A stretch of DNA of 64,000 nucleotides from Rhodeus uyekii (taxonomy: Eukaryota > Chordata > Actinopteri > Cypriniformes > Acheilognathidae). The position numbers and the translations under genes were made by a program. Within the stretch, counting starts at the first letter, position 1. Each line of letters opens with the position of its first letter. This document shows positions 20,817 to 32,360 of this stretch, in pieces. The notes under the pieces are model-generated. The model saw only the letters and a program-made list of their open reading frames with translations, had not been told where the DNA came from and searched no databases. Location: positions 142,501 to 206,500 of the forward strand of contig JAWRVZ010000216.1 in NCBI GenBank assembly GCA_037043235.1, written 5' to 3'.

Positions 20817-22480
20817 GTACCATACTGGTGCTCTGGGGAGAGCTTACCCGTTGATTATAATCATCAATAAGAGAATGGTCCAGGATGTCTCCAGCAGGAA
20901 CCCAACTTCTGTCCTCTGGACCGTAACCTTCCCAGTCCACCAAGTACTAAAATCCGCGTCCCCTCCTTCTCGAATCCAGAATACGGTTGACCGAATATGT
21001 TGGTTCCCCATCGATTCGAATCGTGGCGGTGGGGAAACCGGGGCCGGTGGTTTACTATGAGAATGAATAACAGGTTTTAATTTATATACATGGAAGATGG
21101 GATAAATCCTCCTGTACACCAGAGGTACAGTAGTTTGAAGCGGACTGTCACCGGACTAATGATCTTGGTGACAGTGAACAGGCCAATAAATTTGGGAGGA
21201 AGTTTATTATAAACGGAGGTGAGGGAAATATTCTTAGATGAATGCTACACCTTTTGACCAACGACGTAGACGGGAGGCCAGTAGTGATTGACATGAACCT
21301 TGGTGCGCGCTCCTGCTCGGAGCAGAGCCTGACAGGCTCTGATCCAAGTGCGGCAGCACCTCTGGACGAAGGCATGAGCGGAGGGGACTGCGACTTTGGA
21401 TTCCAGATTGAGAAAAATGGGTGGCTGGTACCCTAAGCTACACTCAAATGGTGAGAGGCATTATGTTGGACGTTATGTACTTACTCAACCCATGGGATTA
21501 GTTGGCTCCAGGAGGAAGGATTCTGCGATACCATACACCGCAAACATCTCTCTAGATCTTGGTTGACTCATTCAGTTTGGCCATTGCTTTAAGTATAGGA
21601 ATCTGAGGATAGGCTTACAATTGCACCCAGTAATCTAAAAAACTCTTTCTAGAATTTGTAAATAAATTGGGTTCCCCTGTCAGAGATCACGTCCATCGTG
21701 AGGCCATGTTTGCGAAAGATGTGTTCAATGACAGCCACCGCTGTCTCCTTAGCACAAGGTAATTTGGGTAAGGGGATGTAGTGAACAAACTTCAAGAACT
21801 GGTCCACTACAGTCAAAACTACCGTGTTACCTTGAGAGGGTATGAGGGTGGTAATGAAATCTAGTGCAATATGGGACCAGGGTCTCGAAGGGACAGACAG
21901 CAGCTGGAGTAACCCATCTGGTGAATGATTGGAAGTCTTGCTCTGAGCGCAAACTGAACAGGCCGAAACAAAATCTTGAATGTCTTGAGCCATTCTAGGC
22001 CACCAGAACCGTTACTTGACCAAAAAACTGGTATGACTAACCCCTGGATGACATGCCACATTGAAACTGTGACCCCACTGAAAAACACTGGACTTTATTT
22101 CCTCTGGCACAAATACTAATTCTGTGGGCCCCCGGGCAGAGGCTTTACGCCTTCTAAGGCCTATTTTACCTTGGAATCGACCTCCCATATAAGTGTGGAA
22201 AAAATGAGTTTCTCGGGTAAAATGGCGGATCTGATATATTCCAAGTTTGTATGGTCGGTTTAGACTAAAAAGTTACCCCCGACCCATCCAACCAATGCCG
22301 CCACTCTTCCAATGCTAACTTGACTGCCAACAGCTCCCTGTTACCAATATCATAATTGTGTTCGGCTGGTGACAAACGATGGGAAAAAAATGTGCAAGGG
22401 TGCATCCTATCATCTGAGCAAGAGCACTGGGAAAGAACCGTGCCTACCCTCAACTCTGATGCATCGACGTCCACCACAAA
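20817..22480 (-). pseudogene. Gypsy RNase H, integrase and chromodomain, decayed
   Basis: On the minus strand, 22265-22477 reads VDVDASELRVGTVLSQ and HNYDIGNRELLAVKLALEEW, the RNase H domain. 21649-22000 reads FVSACSVCAQSK, HIALDFITTLIPSQGNTVVLTVVD and DVISDRGTQF, the integrase zinc-binding end and first two catalytic Asp blocks. 20590-21119 reads FHVYKLKP and then, after a frameshift near 20945, VDWEGYGPEDRSWVPAGDI, a C-terminal chromodomain as in chromoviruses. Stops and shifts separate these. A chromodomain directs insertion into marked chromatin; here it is only a fossil. Confidence 0.85.
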
Positions 22481-22482
22481 GT

Positions 22483-23290
22483 CAAGTCAAGTCACCTTTA
22501 TTTATATAGCGCTTTTTACAATGTAGATTGTTTCAAAGCAGCTTTACAGGAAAAACAATATAAACAAAGTTTGTTTGGCTGAACAGAAGCCCCAAAAGAG
22601 CAGGCGAATCAATACAATTGATGAATTTTAAGTGTTAAGTTTCCCCAACTGAGCAAGCCATAGGCGACAGCGGCAAGGAACCAAAACTCCGGCAGGTGAC
22701 GTAACGAATGAAGAATAGAATGGAGAAAAAACCTTGGGAGAAACCAGGCTCAGTTGGGGGACCAGTTCTCCTCTGGCCAACAGCCAAACCGTGCATGATT
22801 ATTATACAACAATTCAAGTCCAATATGAAGTCCAATTTGGTCCGGTTAGAGATGGGTTCATGATCGTCACAGGGGAGGGTCCAGTAGAGTCACGGTCTCC
22901 GCAGACACCCCAGGGCAGTGCTGTGCTCGTGTCCAGGTCCTTCATCTGATCTGCATACGGCCCGGATCCGGCTGACCACGGTAACCTCGGAATAAACAGA
23001 GACCAATATCAGCGTAGATGCCATTCTTCTTCTGATGTATCGAGTACATCAGGTGTTATGGGAATGTTCCCGGTTCCGGCTTATCTAAATTATGCAGCCT
23101 AACAATCATTTTACATGATTTGGATTAAAAATGTATGTATAATGTGTTATGTGTATGCCAGGTTGAAAAGATGTGTTTTTAGTCTACATTTAAACTGACA
23201 GAGTGTGTCTGCTTCCCGAACTGTAATAGGAAGACTGTTCCAGAGTTTAGGAGCTAAATAGGAAAAGTGAAAGGAAAAGTGAAAGGAAAA
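22483..23290 (-). mobile_element. 5'-truncated CR1/L2-type LINE copy
   Basis: It is the same family as the LINE at 24108: the 3' GTCAA repeats and TTTATTTATATAGCGCTTTTTACAATG tail (plus strand 22483-22525) and the last coding block (LWNSLPITVREADTLCQFKC, about 23165-23225) recur there. It ends inside a repeated GAAAAGTGAAAG tract. It interrupts the gypsy RNase H between the codons for PDPSRHF and VDVDASEL. Confidence 0.85.
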
Positions 23291-24107
23291 GTGACGTGAA
23301 GGATCAGGGGAGATGAGGATAGGAGCCAAAACGAAGTGGCTCTTGAGATTGGAAAATGATGTAGCCTAGAAAGGACTGACTGTGCGTGAAATGCGCATTT
23401 ATCCACCTTTACAAAAAGCCCATTTTGTAGCAACCTCTGGAGCATAGCCTGAAAGTCATGACCAAATGTTCAAAATGACCCCTGGGGGTATTAAATGCTG
23501 TCTTCCACTCATCCCCCTCTCTTATGCGGACCAAATGATTAGCATTGCGTAAATCCGATATTGTGAAGATGGATGCTCCTTGCAACCTCTCAAATGCTGA
23601 AGACATCAACGGCAAAGGATATGTATTCTTTAACGTGATGTTGTTCAGGCCTCTGTAATCAATGCAAGGTCGCAGAGAACCATCCTTCTCCACACAAAAA
23701 AACCCCGTCCCCACCAGAGAAGAAGAGGGACGGATGAGAATCAGAAATATGTTTCTCCATGGCCTCCCTCTCCGGAGTGGAGAGAGAGTATAACTTGTCC
23801 ATAGGCAGAGACGTACCTGGCAATAAGTCTGTAGCACAGTCATAGGGACGGTGAGGAGGTAGAGAAGCTTCCCGGGACTTACTGTACACTTGCTTCAGGT
23901 CAAGGTACTCTGGGGGCACGTTAGACAAACTCACTGGCTCCTCCTGCAACACAAAACTAGACACAGACATACAGGCAGACACAAGACAAAAGGCATGGCA
24001 CTGATCACTCCAATTTAAGATTCTGTTGTGTCCCCAGTTCACCCTGGGGTTATGCTTTACCAGTTAGGGGTGGCCAAGGATGATGGAAGCCAGGGGAGAG
24101 TCAGTGA
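23291..24107 (-). pseudogene. Gypsy protease end and reverse transcriptase, decayed and deleted
   Basis: Minus strand: NPRVNWGHNRILNWSD (after protease), LPPHRPYDCATDLLPG, then GFFCVEKDGSLRPCIDYRGLNNITLKNTYPLPLM (the tract lies at about 23600-23700) and the RT block ending near 23400. The YxDD core and following RT are missing: the sequence jumps from KCAFHAQSV (about 23380) to APILISPDPSRHF (about 23290-23330), so roughly a third of RT has been deleted. Confidence 0.8.
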
Positions 24108-24795
24108 TAAGTCAAGTCAAGTCAAGTCACCTTAATTTATATAGCGCTTTTTACAATGTAGTTTGTTTCAAAGCAGCTTTACAGTGGTCACAGGAACAAC
24201 AATATAAACAAAGTTTGTTTGGCTGAACAGCAGCCCCGAAAGAGCAGGCAAAACAATACAATTGATGAATTTTAAGTGTTAAGTTTCCCCAACTGAGCAA
24301 GCCATAAGCGACAGCGGCAAGGAACCAAAACTCTGGCAGGTGACGTAATGAATGAAGAACAGAATGGAGAAAAAAACCTTGGGAGAAACCAGTCTCAGTC
24401 GGGGGACCAGTTCTCCTCTGGCCAACAGCCAAACAGTGCATGATTATTATATTGACAACAATTCAAGTCCAATATGAAGTCCAATTTGATCCGGTTGGAG
24501 ATGGGTTCATGATCGTCACAGGGGAGGGTCTAGTAGAGTCATGGTCTCCGCAGACACTTCAGGGCAGTACTGTGCTTGTGTCCAGGTCCTTCATCTGATC
24601 TGGATACGGCCCAGATCCGGCTGACCACGGTAACCTCGGAATAAACAGAGACCAATATCAGCGTAGATGCCATTCTTCTTCTTATGTATCGAGTACATCA
24701 GGTGTTATTGGAATGTTCCTGGTTCCGGCTGAACTAAATTATGCAGCCTAACAATCATTTTACATGATTTGGATTAAAAATGTATGTATAATGTG

Positions 24796-26917
24796 TTATG
24801 TGTATGCCAGGTTGAAGAGATGTGTTTTTAGTCTACATTTAAACTGACAGAGTGTGTCTGCCTCCCGAGCTGTAATAGGAAGACTGTTCCAAAATTTAGG
24901 AGCTAAATAGGAAAAGGATCGACCGCCAGCAGTTGACTTTGATATTCTAGGTATTATAAACTGGTCAGTATTTTGGGATCGCAATAGACGTGAAGAACTA
25001 TAATGTGTTAAGAGATTGCTCAAGTACTGTGGAGCTAAACCATTTAATGCTTTGTAAGTAATTAGCAAGATTTTAAAATGTATTCGGTGTTTAATAGGAA
25101 GCCAGAGCAGGTTTGACAGAACTGAGCTAATATGCTCATACTTCCTTGTTCTAGTAAGAACTCGAGCTGCTGCATTTTGGACCAGCTGGAATTTGTGCAG
25201 GGCAACCACCTAGTAAAGCATTACAATAATTTAGAATTGAACTCACGAACGCATGAACTAACTTTTCCGCATTTGTCTTAGAGAGCATATGTCGTAATTT
25301 AGATATATTTTTAATGGAAGAATGCCGTTTTACAGATGCTAGAAACATGTCTTTCAAATGAAAGATTGGTATCAAAGAGCACACCCAGGTTTCTAACTGA
25401 CGACGAAGACTTGACAGAGCAGTCATCGAGTGATAGGCAGTAATCTAGATTATTACGTGCTGAACTTTTTGGTCTAATAATTAGAATCTCTGTTTTTTCA
25501 GAATTAAGCAGTAGAAAGTTATTAGTCATCCAATCAGTTATGCATTCTGTTAATTTAGTGAATTTGTTTGTTTCATCAGGATGAGAAGAAATATAGAGCT
25601 GAGTATCATCAGCGTAACAGTGAAAGCTAATGCCATGCTTCCTAACAACTGCACCCAAAGGAAGCATGTACAGGGTGAAAAGCAATGGTCCTAGTACTGA
25701 ACCTTGAGGAACTCCATACTAAACCCGTGACCGATATGACATCTCCTCATTTACTGCTATAAACTGATAACGGTCAGATAAGTATGATTTGAACCAGGCT
25801 AATGCAACTCCACTAATGCCAACATAATTTTCAAGTCTATTCAGAAGGATTTTGTGGTCGATTGTATCAAATCCAGCACTAAGGTCCAGTAACACTAACA
25901 GAGAGATACAACCACGATCGGATGATAAGAGCAAATCATTTGTAACTCTAATGAGAGCAGTCTCAGTACTATGATATGGTCTAAATCCTGACTGGAAATC
26001 CTTGTAGATGCTGTTTCTTTCTAGGAAGGAACATAGTTGTGAAGATATGGCCTTTTCTAGAATCTTTGACAAAAAAGGTATATTCGATATCGGCCTGTAA
26101 TTAACTAAATCTCTAGGATCAAGTTGTGGTTTTTTAATAAGCGGTTTAATTACGGCCAGCTTAAAGGTTTTTGGTACGTATCCTAATGACAAAGATGAAT
26201 TAATAATATTAAGAAGAGGATCTATGATTTCTGGAAGCATAGCTTAGTTGGTATTGGGTCTAGCATACATGTTGTTGATTTTGATGATTTAACGAGTTTA
26301 GACAATTCTTCCTCCCCAATAGCAATGAAGGAGTGGAATTTTCATTCAGGGACACTAAAATTTACTGTATTTTGTGATGTTGTAGTAGACGGTTGCATGG
26401 TTATAATTTTCTCTCTAATATTATGAATTTTGCAAGTAAAGAAGTCCATGAAGTCATTACTGCTGTGCTGTTTTAAAGCATCTGGGGTTGAGGCTTTATT
26501 TCTTGTTAATTTAGTCACTGTATCAAATAAATACCTAGGGTTGTATTTGTTTTCTTCTAAGAGGGTAGAAAAGTAAGTAGATCTAGCTGATTTTAAGGCC
26601 TTTCTGAATGCAATTGAGCTGTCTTTCCATGAAAAACCTCTAGCTTTGTTTTTTTTCCAGCTCCGCTGCATTTTTCTGGCTGCTCTCTTGAGGGCCCGGG
26701 TGTGCGCGTTGTACCACGGTGTTGGACTATTTTCCTTAATCTTCTTTAAGCGCAACGGAGCAACAGTGTCTAAAGTGCTGGAAAAGAGAGAGTTAATAGT
26801 TTTTGCTGCAACATCAAGTTTTTCTAGGCCAGGGGTGTCAAACTCAATTTCACAGGGGGCCAAAATCCAAAAACACTTTAGGTCGCGGGCCAAACAGGAT
26901 AAACATTTATTGAACAC
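24796..26917 (-). pseudogene. LINE ORF2 reverse transcriptase part
   Basis: 26342-26917 is the linker after the endonuclease (WYNAHTRALKRAARKMQRSW). 25719-26240 is the RT palm start (AVIKPLIKKPQLDPRDLVNYRPISN, then SGFRPYHSTETALIRV and LLDLSAGFDTIDHKILL). 25311-25685 carries ISFHCYADDTQLYIS, the catalytic YADD. 24796-25209 is the C-terminal region (QNAAARVLTRTRKYEH, LAPKFWNSLPITAREA). Stops at 26342 and near 25724 and shifts near 26240 and 25310 break the protein. Confidence 0.88.
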
Positions 26918-27000
26918 ACTAAAACTAAACTTTTAAAACTTACCTTTTTTAAACATAAATGTGAATAAAAATAGACAGGAATATTATTCCAAATATATAT

Positions 27001-27008
<8 letters not shown>

Positions 27009-27049
<41 letters not shown>
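27009..27049. repeat. AT dinucleotide microsatellite
   Basis: About 20 AT units inside the hAT element. Confidence 0.95.
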
Positions 27050-27051
<2 letters not shown>

Positions 27052-27409
27052 CTGTCTAAATTACACAAGTTGGAAATAAAGTAAACGTTAAAAGAACAAA
27101 CAATAAAATTTCTTCACTCTTATGTCATTTTATATAAAACTTACAATTTAAATATCCCAAAAGATTTTGCTCTCCATAAAAATATATCCTGTCAAAATTA
27201 TACAATTTCAAAATATGAACATGATGCATATCAAAACCCGGAAATCTAAGTAAATTTTTTGCTTTTCAGCAATAAATCAAATCATTCAGTTGTCTTTGCT
27301 CTTATGTCATTTGTCTCAAAGTGCCATCTTATTAAATTCTTTAATTTATCGCCACATTAGCTCCGCAAATGAGACACACGGTAGTATGTCAGTAAACAGT
27401 ACCGTACAG

Positions 27410-27840
27410 TACCGTATTTTTCCGCATATAACCCGTGGGTTATAGCAGATTTTACAAAATATATCACAAATATTTTACACGTAATAATATTTCAATATAT
27501 TTGTTACGTCCCTAAGGACGTAAGTTTTTTTTTTTTTGCGCTGTATTTTCTTTTTGGCGCTTACACTATCACTCTGACTGCTGGCGCTGATTGGCTGTCT
27601 GATCTGTCAATCATGCAAGAAGACGTGTGATTGGCTGTGCTGCATGAGGCCGGGCTCTTCTCGTCTGATGATCAACACTTGCATTTCGCGCACAAGCACT
27701 GTATACCGAGCAACATTCGAAATGTGATCTTACACAAAACAGTTAATCAATCTATGGGTGCAGGTTATGCCAACGAATTTTTACACAAAACCCTCGGGCT
27801 ATATGAGGGTGCGGATTATCGTCTGTGGGGAGATACGGTA
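27410..27840. mobile_element. MITE-like insert within the hAT element
   Basis: Begins TACCGTATTTTTCCG and ends GGGGAGATACGGTA, giving a short inverted repeat TACCGTAT. The subterminal parts are also roughly inverted (ATAACCCG / CGGGCTATA). I see no clear target duplication, so the call is tentative. Confidence 0.4.
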
Positions 27841-28132
27841 CTCAGCCTCCCCTCGGTTTTTAAAGGCTCTGTTTTCAGAATCAACTTTTCCCCTCTGCAT
27901 CATGAGGGCTAGCTTCGCAATAACTTGCAGCATCATAAGATAGACTTGATTAACACGTGAAGTGTTCGACAAGGCAGCTGAAGCGCTACATTATGGTATC
28001 TGTAGTTTATTGTGTTACCAGCGCTTCATATCGCTGGGCCATTGATAATAATATATAAAATGATCTCGCGGGCCGGACATAACTACATGGCGGGCCGGAT
28101 GTGGCCCGCGGGCCTTGAGTTTGACACCTATG

Positions 28133-29032
28133 TTCTAGGCAATCTGGGATGTTAAGTAGATGAAACTGATCAGGAAGATTATTTGTAAAGCTATCTTTTG
28201 TGTTAGGAGTGATAGTTCTACTATATTTATAACAGGGAGTTAGTTTTTCGACTTTGGCCAATGGTAATCTACACGAAACTAAGTAATGATCTGAGATGTC
28301 ATCGCTCTGCTGCAAAATTTGAACAGTATCAACATTGATCCCATATGACAATATTAGATCTAAAGTATGATTACGAGAATGAGTGGGTCCTGATACATGT
28401 TGTGTAACTCCAATAGAGTTTAAAATGTCTCTAAATGTCAATCCCAATGTGTATTTTTCATTATCTACATGGATATTAAAATCACCTACAATTATGACTC
28501 TATCTGCAGACATAACTAATTCTGAGAGAAAATCAGCAAATTCTTTGATAAAGTCTGTATGGTGCCCTGGTGGCCTGTATAGAATAGCCAGCACAAAAGT
28601 TAAACAGGAATTATTACTTGCACTAGATAATTTTACATTAAGGACCATCACTTCAAAATAATTATATTTCAAATTAGACCTTTGAGCAGTGCTGATGGTG
28701 TTACTATAAATTACAGCAACACCTCCTCCTTTACCTTTCAGACAAGGCTCATGTTTATAACAGTAATCTTGAGGGGTGGACTCATTTAAAGTAATGTAAT
28801 CGTCTCTTTTTAGCCAAGTTTCTGTCAAACACAGCACATCTAGTTTATGATCTGTAATCATATCATTTACAACAAGTGCTTTTGTGGAAAGGGATCGTAT
28901 ATTCAGTAACCCGAGCTTTATCATTTGTTCATTTGTGTTATATCCGTTCTTAGTTGTTTGTAAATCAATTAAATTTTTACCCTTAAACGGTTTTGAGAGT
29001 TTTTTGTATTTGCTAATTCGGGGAACAGACAC
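28133..29032 (-). pseudogene. LINE ORF2 endonuclease domain
   Basis: The apurinic/apyrimidinic-type endonuclease that nicks the target. Visible blocks are KLGLLNIRSLSTKA, LDVLCLTETWLKRDD, VIIVGDFNIHVDN (catalytic GDFN) and LDLILS followed by SDDISDHYLVSC (SDH). The frame is open for the whole domain, but the downstream ORF2 is cut by the hAT element. Confidence 0.9.
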
Positions 29033-29160
29033 AGTCTCTATAGGATGATATCTAAGTGAAAGAGTCTCTATGTGTTGGAATTTATCTGACCTCTGTGACG
29101 TGAGACAGCTAGCAGACGGTCGGTTTAGCCAGTTTGTCTGCTTCCTGACCTGGGCCCCAG

Positions 29161-29700
29161 TTAGTCAAGGTTTAGCTCTAAGACTATATGCCAAATTACT
29201 AGAGAGAAGAGCGGCACCATCCCAGGTGGGATGAATACCATCTCTTTCAACAGGTCAAGTCTCTCCCAAAAACTTTTCCAATTGTCTATGAACCCTATGT
29301 TATTCTGCGTGCACCACTTAGACATCCAGTCATTGAGTGAGGATAATCTGCTAAGCATCTCATCACTCCTGCGCATAGGAAGAGGGCCAGAGCAAATTAC
29401 AGAGCCTGACATCATACTTGCGAGTTCACACACCTCTTTAATATTAGTTTTAGTGTTCTCCGACTGGCGAAGTCGGACATCATTAGCGCCGAAGTGAATA
29501 ACAATCTTAGAATATTTACAAATAGCCTTAGCCAGCACTTTTAAATTTGCTTTGACGTCAGGCGCTCTGGCTCCCGGCAAACATGTGACTATGGTGGCTG
29601 GAGTCTCTATTTTCACATTCCGAGTTATAGAATCGCCAATCACTAGGGCACTTTCAACAGGTTTCTCAGTGGGTGCATCACTGAGTGGGGAGAACCCCAC
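29161..29700 (-). pseudogene. LINE ORF1 with SGNH-esterase-like domain
   Basis: The frame reads ESALVIGDSITRNVKI (the GDS block with the catalytic Ser) and KIVIHFGANDVRLRQSE (the GxND block), features of SGNH-fold esterases found in ORF1 of some CR1-like LINEs. The expected DxxH block, DGIHPTWDG, is present near 29230 but in a neighbouring frame, so a one-base deletion has removed it from this protein. Family knowledge: its role in retrotransposition is unclear, with lipid or RNA binding proposed. Confidence 0.85.
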
Positions 29701-29929
29701 CCTAACGCGTTTAGCGACTTAGATAAAAGCTAATGGTTACAATGTATTAAATAATCTAATATTGTATTTAGCAATATAAACAAACGTCGAGTTTAAGATC
29801 TAAAACAAAAAACAATTTTATACGACGCTACCAACGCAATCCACTCGAGCAGACAGGAAACAGCAGTGCAGCAGTCAAAAACGGTCCGTCTGGAACAATC
29901 AGCCACACAGCAACGGCATAAAAAAGTCA

Positions 29930-30676
29930 ATGTCCTCGGAGTGGTTACCTAATGTGATGAGGGTGATGGTGGTGGTCTTAAGGGAATTGTCCGTAAGGCT
30001 TTGACCCCCAAGAGCGCTGACGGTGAATGGGTAAGTGGAACGGTAGGGATGTAGAGGTGGTGAACCAATGTCCTATCCAAAATTTTACCCTCAGCCCAAG
30101 AGTCCAACAAAGCCTGGCACAAATGAAGTGAGCCTGCCCATTGCAGTCTTACCGGGAGGAGAGTGGAAGAGGTATTGTCCATGGAGATAACGCCTGTCAG
30201 GAGCCGCCTTTTTACTGGTGGATGGGGGCTTTTACTTGGCATAGGCGAAGGAAGTGTCTTTCCCTGCCACAATAGAGACATCGTCCCAGACTCCTGCGGT
30301 GCTCCCTCTCCCTCCGGGAAAGCCGAGCTCGACCTGCATGGGCTCGTGATCGAAGGACGGGCTGACCGGATCGAGGGTTCTGGTGGATGGAACCACTGGA
30401 ATCCTTGGACCTGTGGGTTGACTGGCCTGCTGCTTGACTCTCTCCAGCCACGTGTCCACCCGCAGGGCCAGCTCAATCAAGAGAATCACTGGTATTGATT
30501 CTCCCACACTGCCGTTCCACATTGAGCTGCACGTCCAGAGAGCAAGGTGATGACTAACACTACTTTAGACCGTTCTGTAACATAAGTCTGTGGCTGGAGA
30601 GAGAAATACACCAAATACTTGGTTAAGAAGGTTCTGCATGTAGCTCAAACACCTCGGACACACTCACTGGATCCAT
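29930..30676 (-). pseudogene. gag: Gypsy gag and protease start, decayed
   Basis: The gag start is ATG at 30674-30676 (MDPVSVSEVFEL). A CCHC-type knuckle lies at about 30240-30275 (CLYCGRERHFLRLC). Downstream is the protease site, LHLCQALLDSWAEGKILD (about 30085-30140), in which the active-site DSG reads DSW. Frames shift several times and most of the capsid region is deleted. Confidence 0.75.
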
Positions 30677-30679
30677 CTG

Positions 30680-31039
30680 TGTCAGATTGTTCTCTCAGCA
30701 CCAGGCAGAAACGGGCAGGCAGAACTGAATGGGCAGGCAGATGTAAAGTGATAAATCCTTCTGGCAGACCAGAACAGGTGAATCCTTGTGGCAGACGTGA
30801 ACAGCAGGAACGGAGAACAACCGGAACACCGGATATCGATGGGTCAGGAACAAGGAAGACAAGACAAGGATCTGACGACACATGGAAGGTTAGCAGGCAT
30901 GATATAGGTGGGTAATGATGTGCAGCATGTGATGGTGATGAGTGAGCACATATGTGATCAGTGACCACGCCTCCCACACTCACCCCACACATCCACACAC
31001 ATGCAGATAGAGAAGGCAGTGACTTCAGAAACCGTGACA
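30680..31039 (-). repeat. 5' LTR of the old gypsy element
   Basis: Starts TGTCACGGTTTC on the minus strand and ends TCTGACA next to gag. It lacks the AATAAA part present in the 3' LTR, so it carries a deletion. Confidence 0.78.
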
Positions 31040-31045
31040 GTACTG

Positions 31046-32360
31046 TACATGTGCAGTGATGTAGATATCGGATAATCTCGTATGATGCGTGGAACAAGCT
31101 ACAGTTGTTGAGTAAAATTTCATGATTGACTGTCAAGTCAATCTAAAATTCCCCTTACACTCATAATCTGTGAAGAGAAGCAGAACATCGTTCCACCAGT
31201 CCTACTTTCATACTCTTATTCACAGGCGGCCGGGGTATTTTTACTACCTGATAAATATAAGCTGCATAACACATGTTCATGTCCTTATTGTCTTTTAATT
31301 AGGACCTGTAATAGATACATATTAAGTCTACTGTTTATAACAAAGAAATATAGTAATGTAGGAGAATAGTATGTGTAAACACTGGAAGATGCAAACATAG
31401 TTCAAATAAGCTATAATTTTTCCTGTTGTAAAGTTGCTGTATTGTAACAATCTGTATTGTAAACTCTCCAGGGCATCGGCCCTCCAGGAGAGGAGTTTGA
31501 CACATGTACTTTAGGGTGTCAGGCAAATAAGGCCAATTTGGTGCAGGTGAATCGGGCATAGAAGGTGTCCACCCCCAGAAGACATGCAGCTTTAAAATTT
31601 GTAAAGCCAGGTCCTCTCTCGTCCTTTACTGTTTACTCCTCCTTTTATGCATCCGGTACTGCTCCCTGAGAAACTCGTCAGTAAAAACTGGCAAGCAGGG
31701 TGGGGCAGAGAGCTGTGGGAACAAAATGAGGCCAGTGGTGTAATTGCTAATGTGCTCCACACCGGCCTTGCTTTGTTCCCACAGCTCTCTGCCCCACCCT
31801 GTTTGCCACATGTTGCTTAAGAACTAGTTTGACCAACTAGCAGTTAGACAAAAGATCACCTGTCTTACTTTTCCATTTTTAATTAGACCAATCCACCTTT
31901 TTATGTAAAACTAACTCCTAGCTTTAAGAAAGCTTTAGCACCAGTTGTGAAGATAAGAAAAAAAAGATGACTAACTTTTAAGACTATAGTCTAAGCAGTT
32001 TATGCAACTGACCACTGAAGAGCAAAAAATCCAAAGAACTGCATTACGGGCCTTGTAAAGTCTTATCTCTTTTCAGAAAATCTCCCAAGTTAGGAGATCC
32101 ATATACCAAAAATGGGATTTTACTTTTTTCAGTCAAAAAAGCCAAGATGCCAGCTCAACATTTAACAATCTTACTCACAGCTCCCTGTTTTATAAAGCTC
32201 GCAACCAATATGTTCCATAATGTTCCACCCTTTCGTTTTTTTGGCTCATCTTCAAATATAGTCTTTTTTGCATTGTTTTTTCAAAACAAAAATACTTATA
32301 GGCCTGTCAATTTTCAATCTCAACAAAAGAAAAACAAAAGTATGAGAACAACACGTACGT
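31046..32360. other. Intergenic with a long hairpin
   Basis: No coding sequence supported. Apart from the inverted repeat at 31690-31806 the segment is AT-rich. Confidence 0.5.
31690..31806. repeat. Long inverted repeat (hairpin)
   Basis: Arms 31690-31740 and 31757-31806 are reverse complements over about 50 nt with roughly six or seven mismatches (core CAGGGTGGGGCAGAGAGCTG), separated by a loop of about 16 nt. An RNA across it would fold into a strong stem-loop. It may be a MITE remnant, an inverted retroelement piece or a small-RNA precursor. Confidence 0.85.

Larger units (their letters stand above)
26830..28132. mobile_element. Non-autonomous hAT element with perfect 8-bp duplication
   Basis: Ends are CAGGGGTGTCAAACTCA and its inverted partner TGAGTTTGACACCTATG. 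The host octamer TTCTAGGC is repeated exactly at 26822-26829 and 28133-28140. The subterminal GGGCCAAA/GCGGGCCGGATGTGGCCCGCGG segments are typical of Charlie-like hAT elements. It encodes no recognisable transposase. Confidence 0.92.
24108..29925 (-). mobile_element. Near full-length CR1/L2-group LINE
   Basis: A minus-strand LINE with 5' leader (29701-29925), ORF1 (29161-29700), endonuclease (28133-29032), RT (24796-26917) and a 3' end with (GTCAA) repeats at 24108. Its coding region is split by a hAT element at 26830-28132. In-frame stops (near 26342 and 25724) and frameshifts make it inactive. It is inserted in the old gypsy element between protease halves. Confidence 0.88.
17944..31039 (-). 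mobile_element. Old Ty3/gypsy element opened by three nested LINE insertions
   Basis: The outer ends are TGTCAAC (17944) and ACCGTGACA (ending 31039), and the host hexamer GTACTG flanks both (17938-17943 and 31040-31045). Along the minus strand the pieces run 5' LTR (30680-31039), gag/protease (29930-30676), protease/RT (23370-24107), RNase H/integrase/chromodomain (20817-22480) and 3' LTR (20698-20816 plus 17944-18240). The gaps are LINEs at 24108-29925, 22483-23290 and 18241-20697. Frameshifts, stops and a deletion within RT show it is old. Confidence 0.8.
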
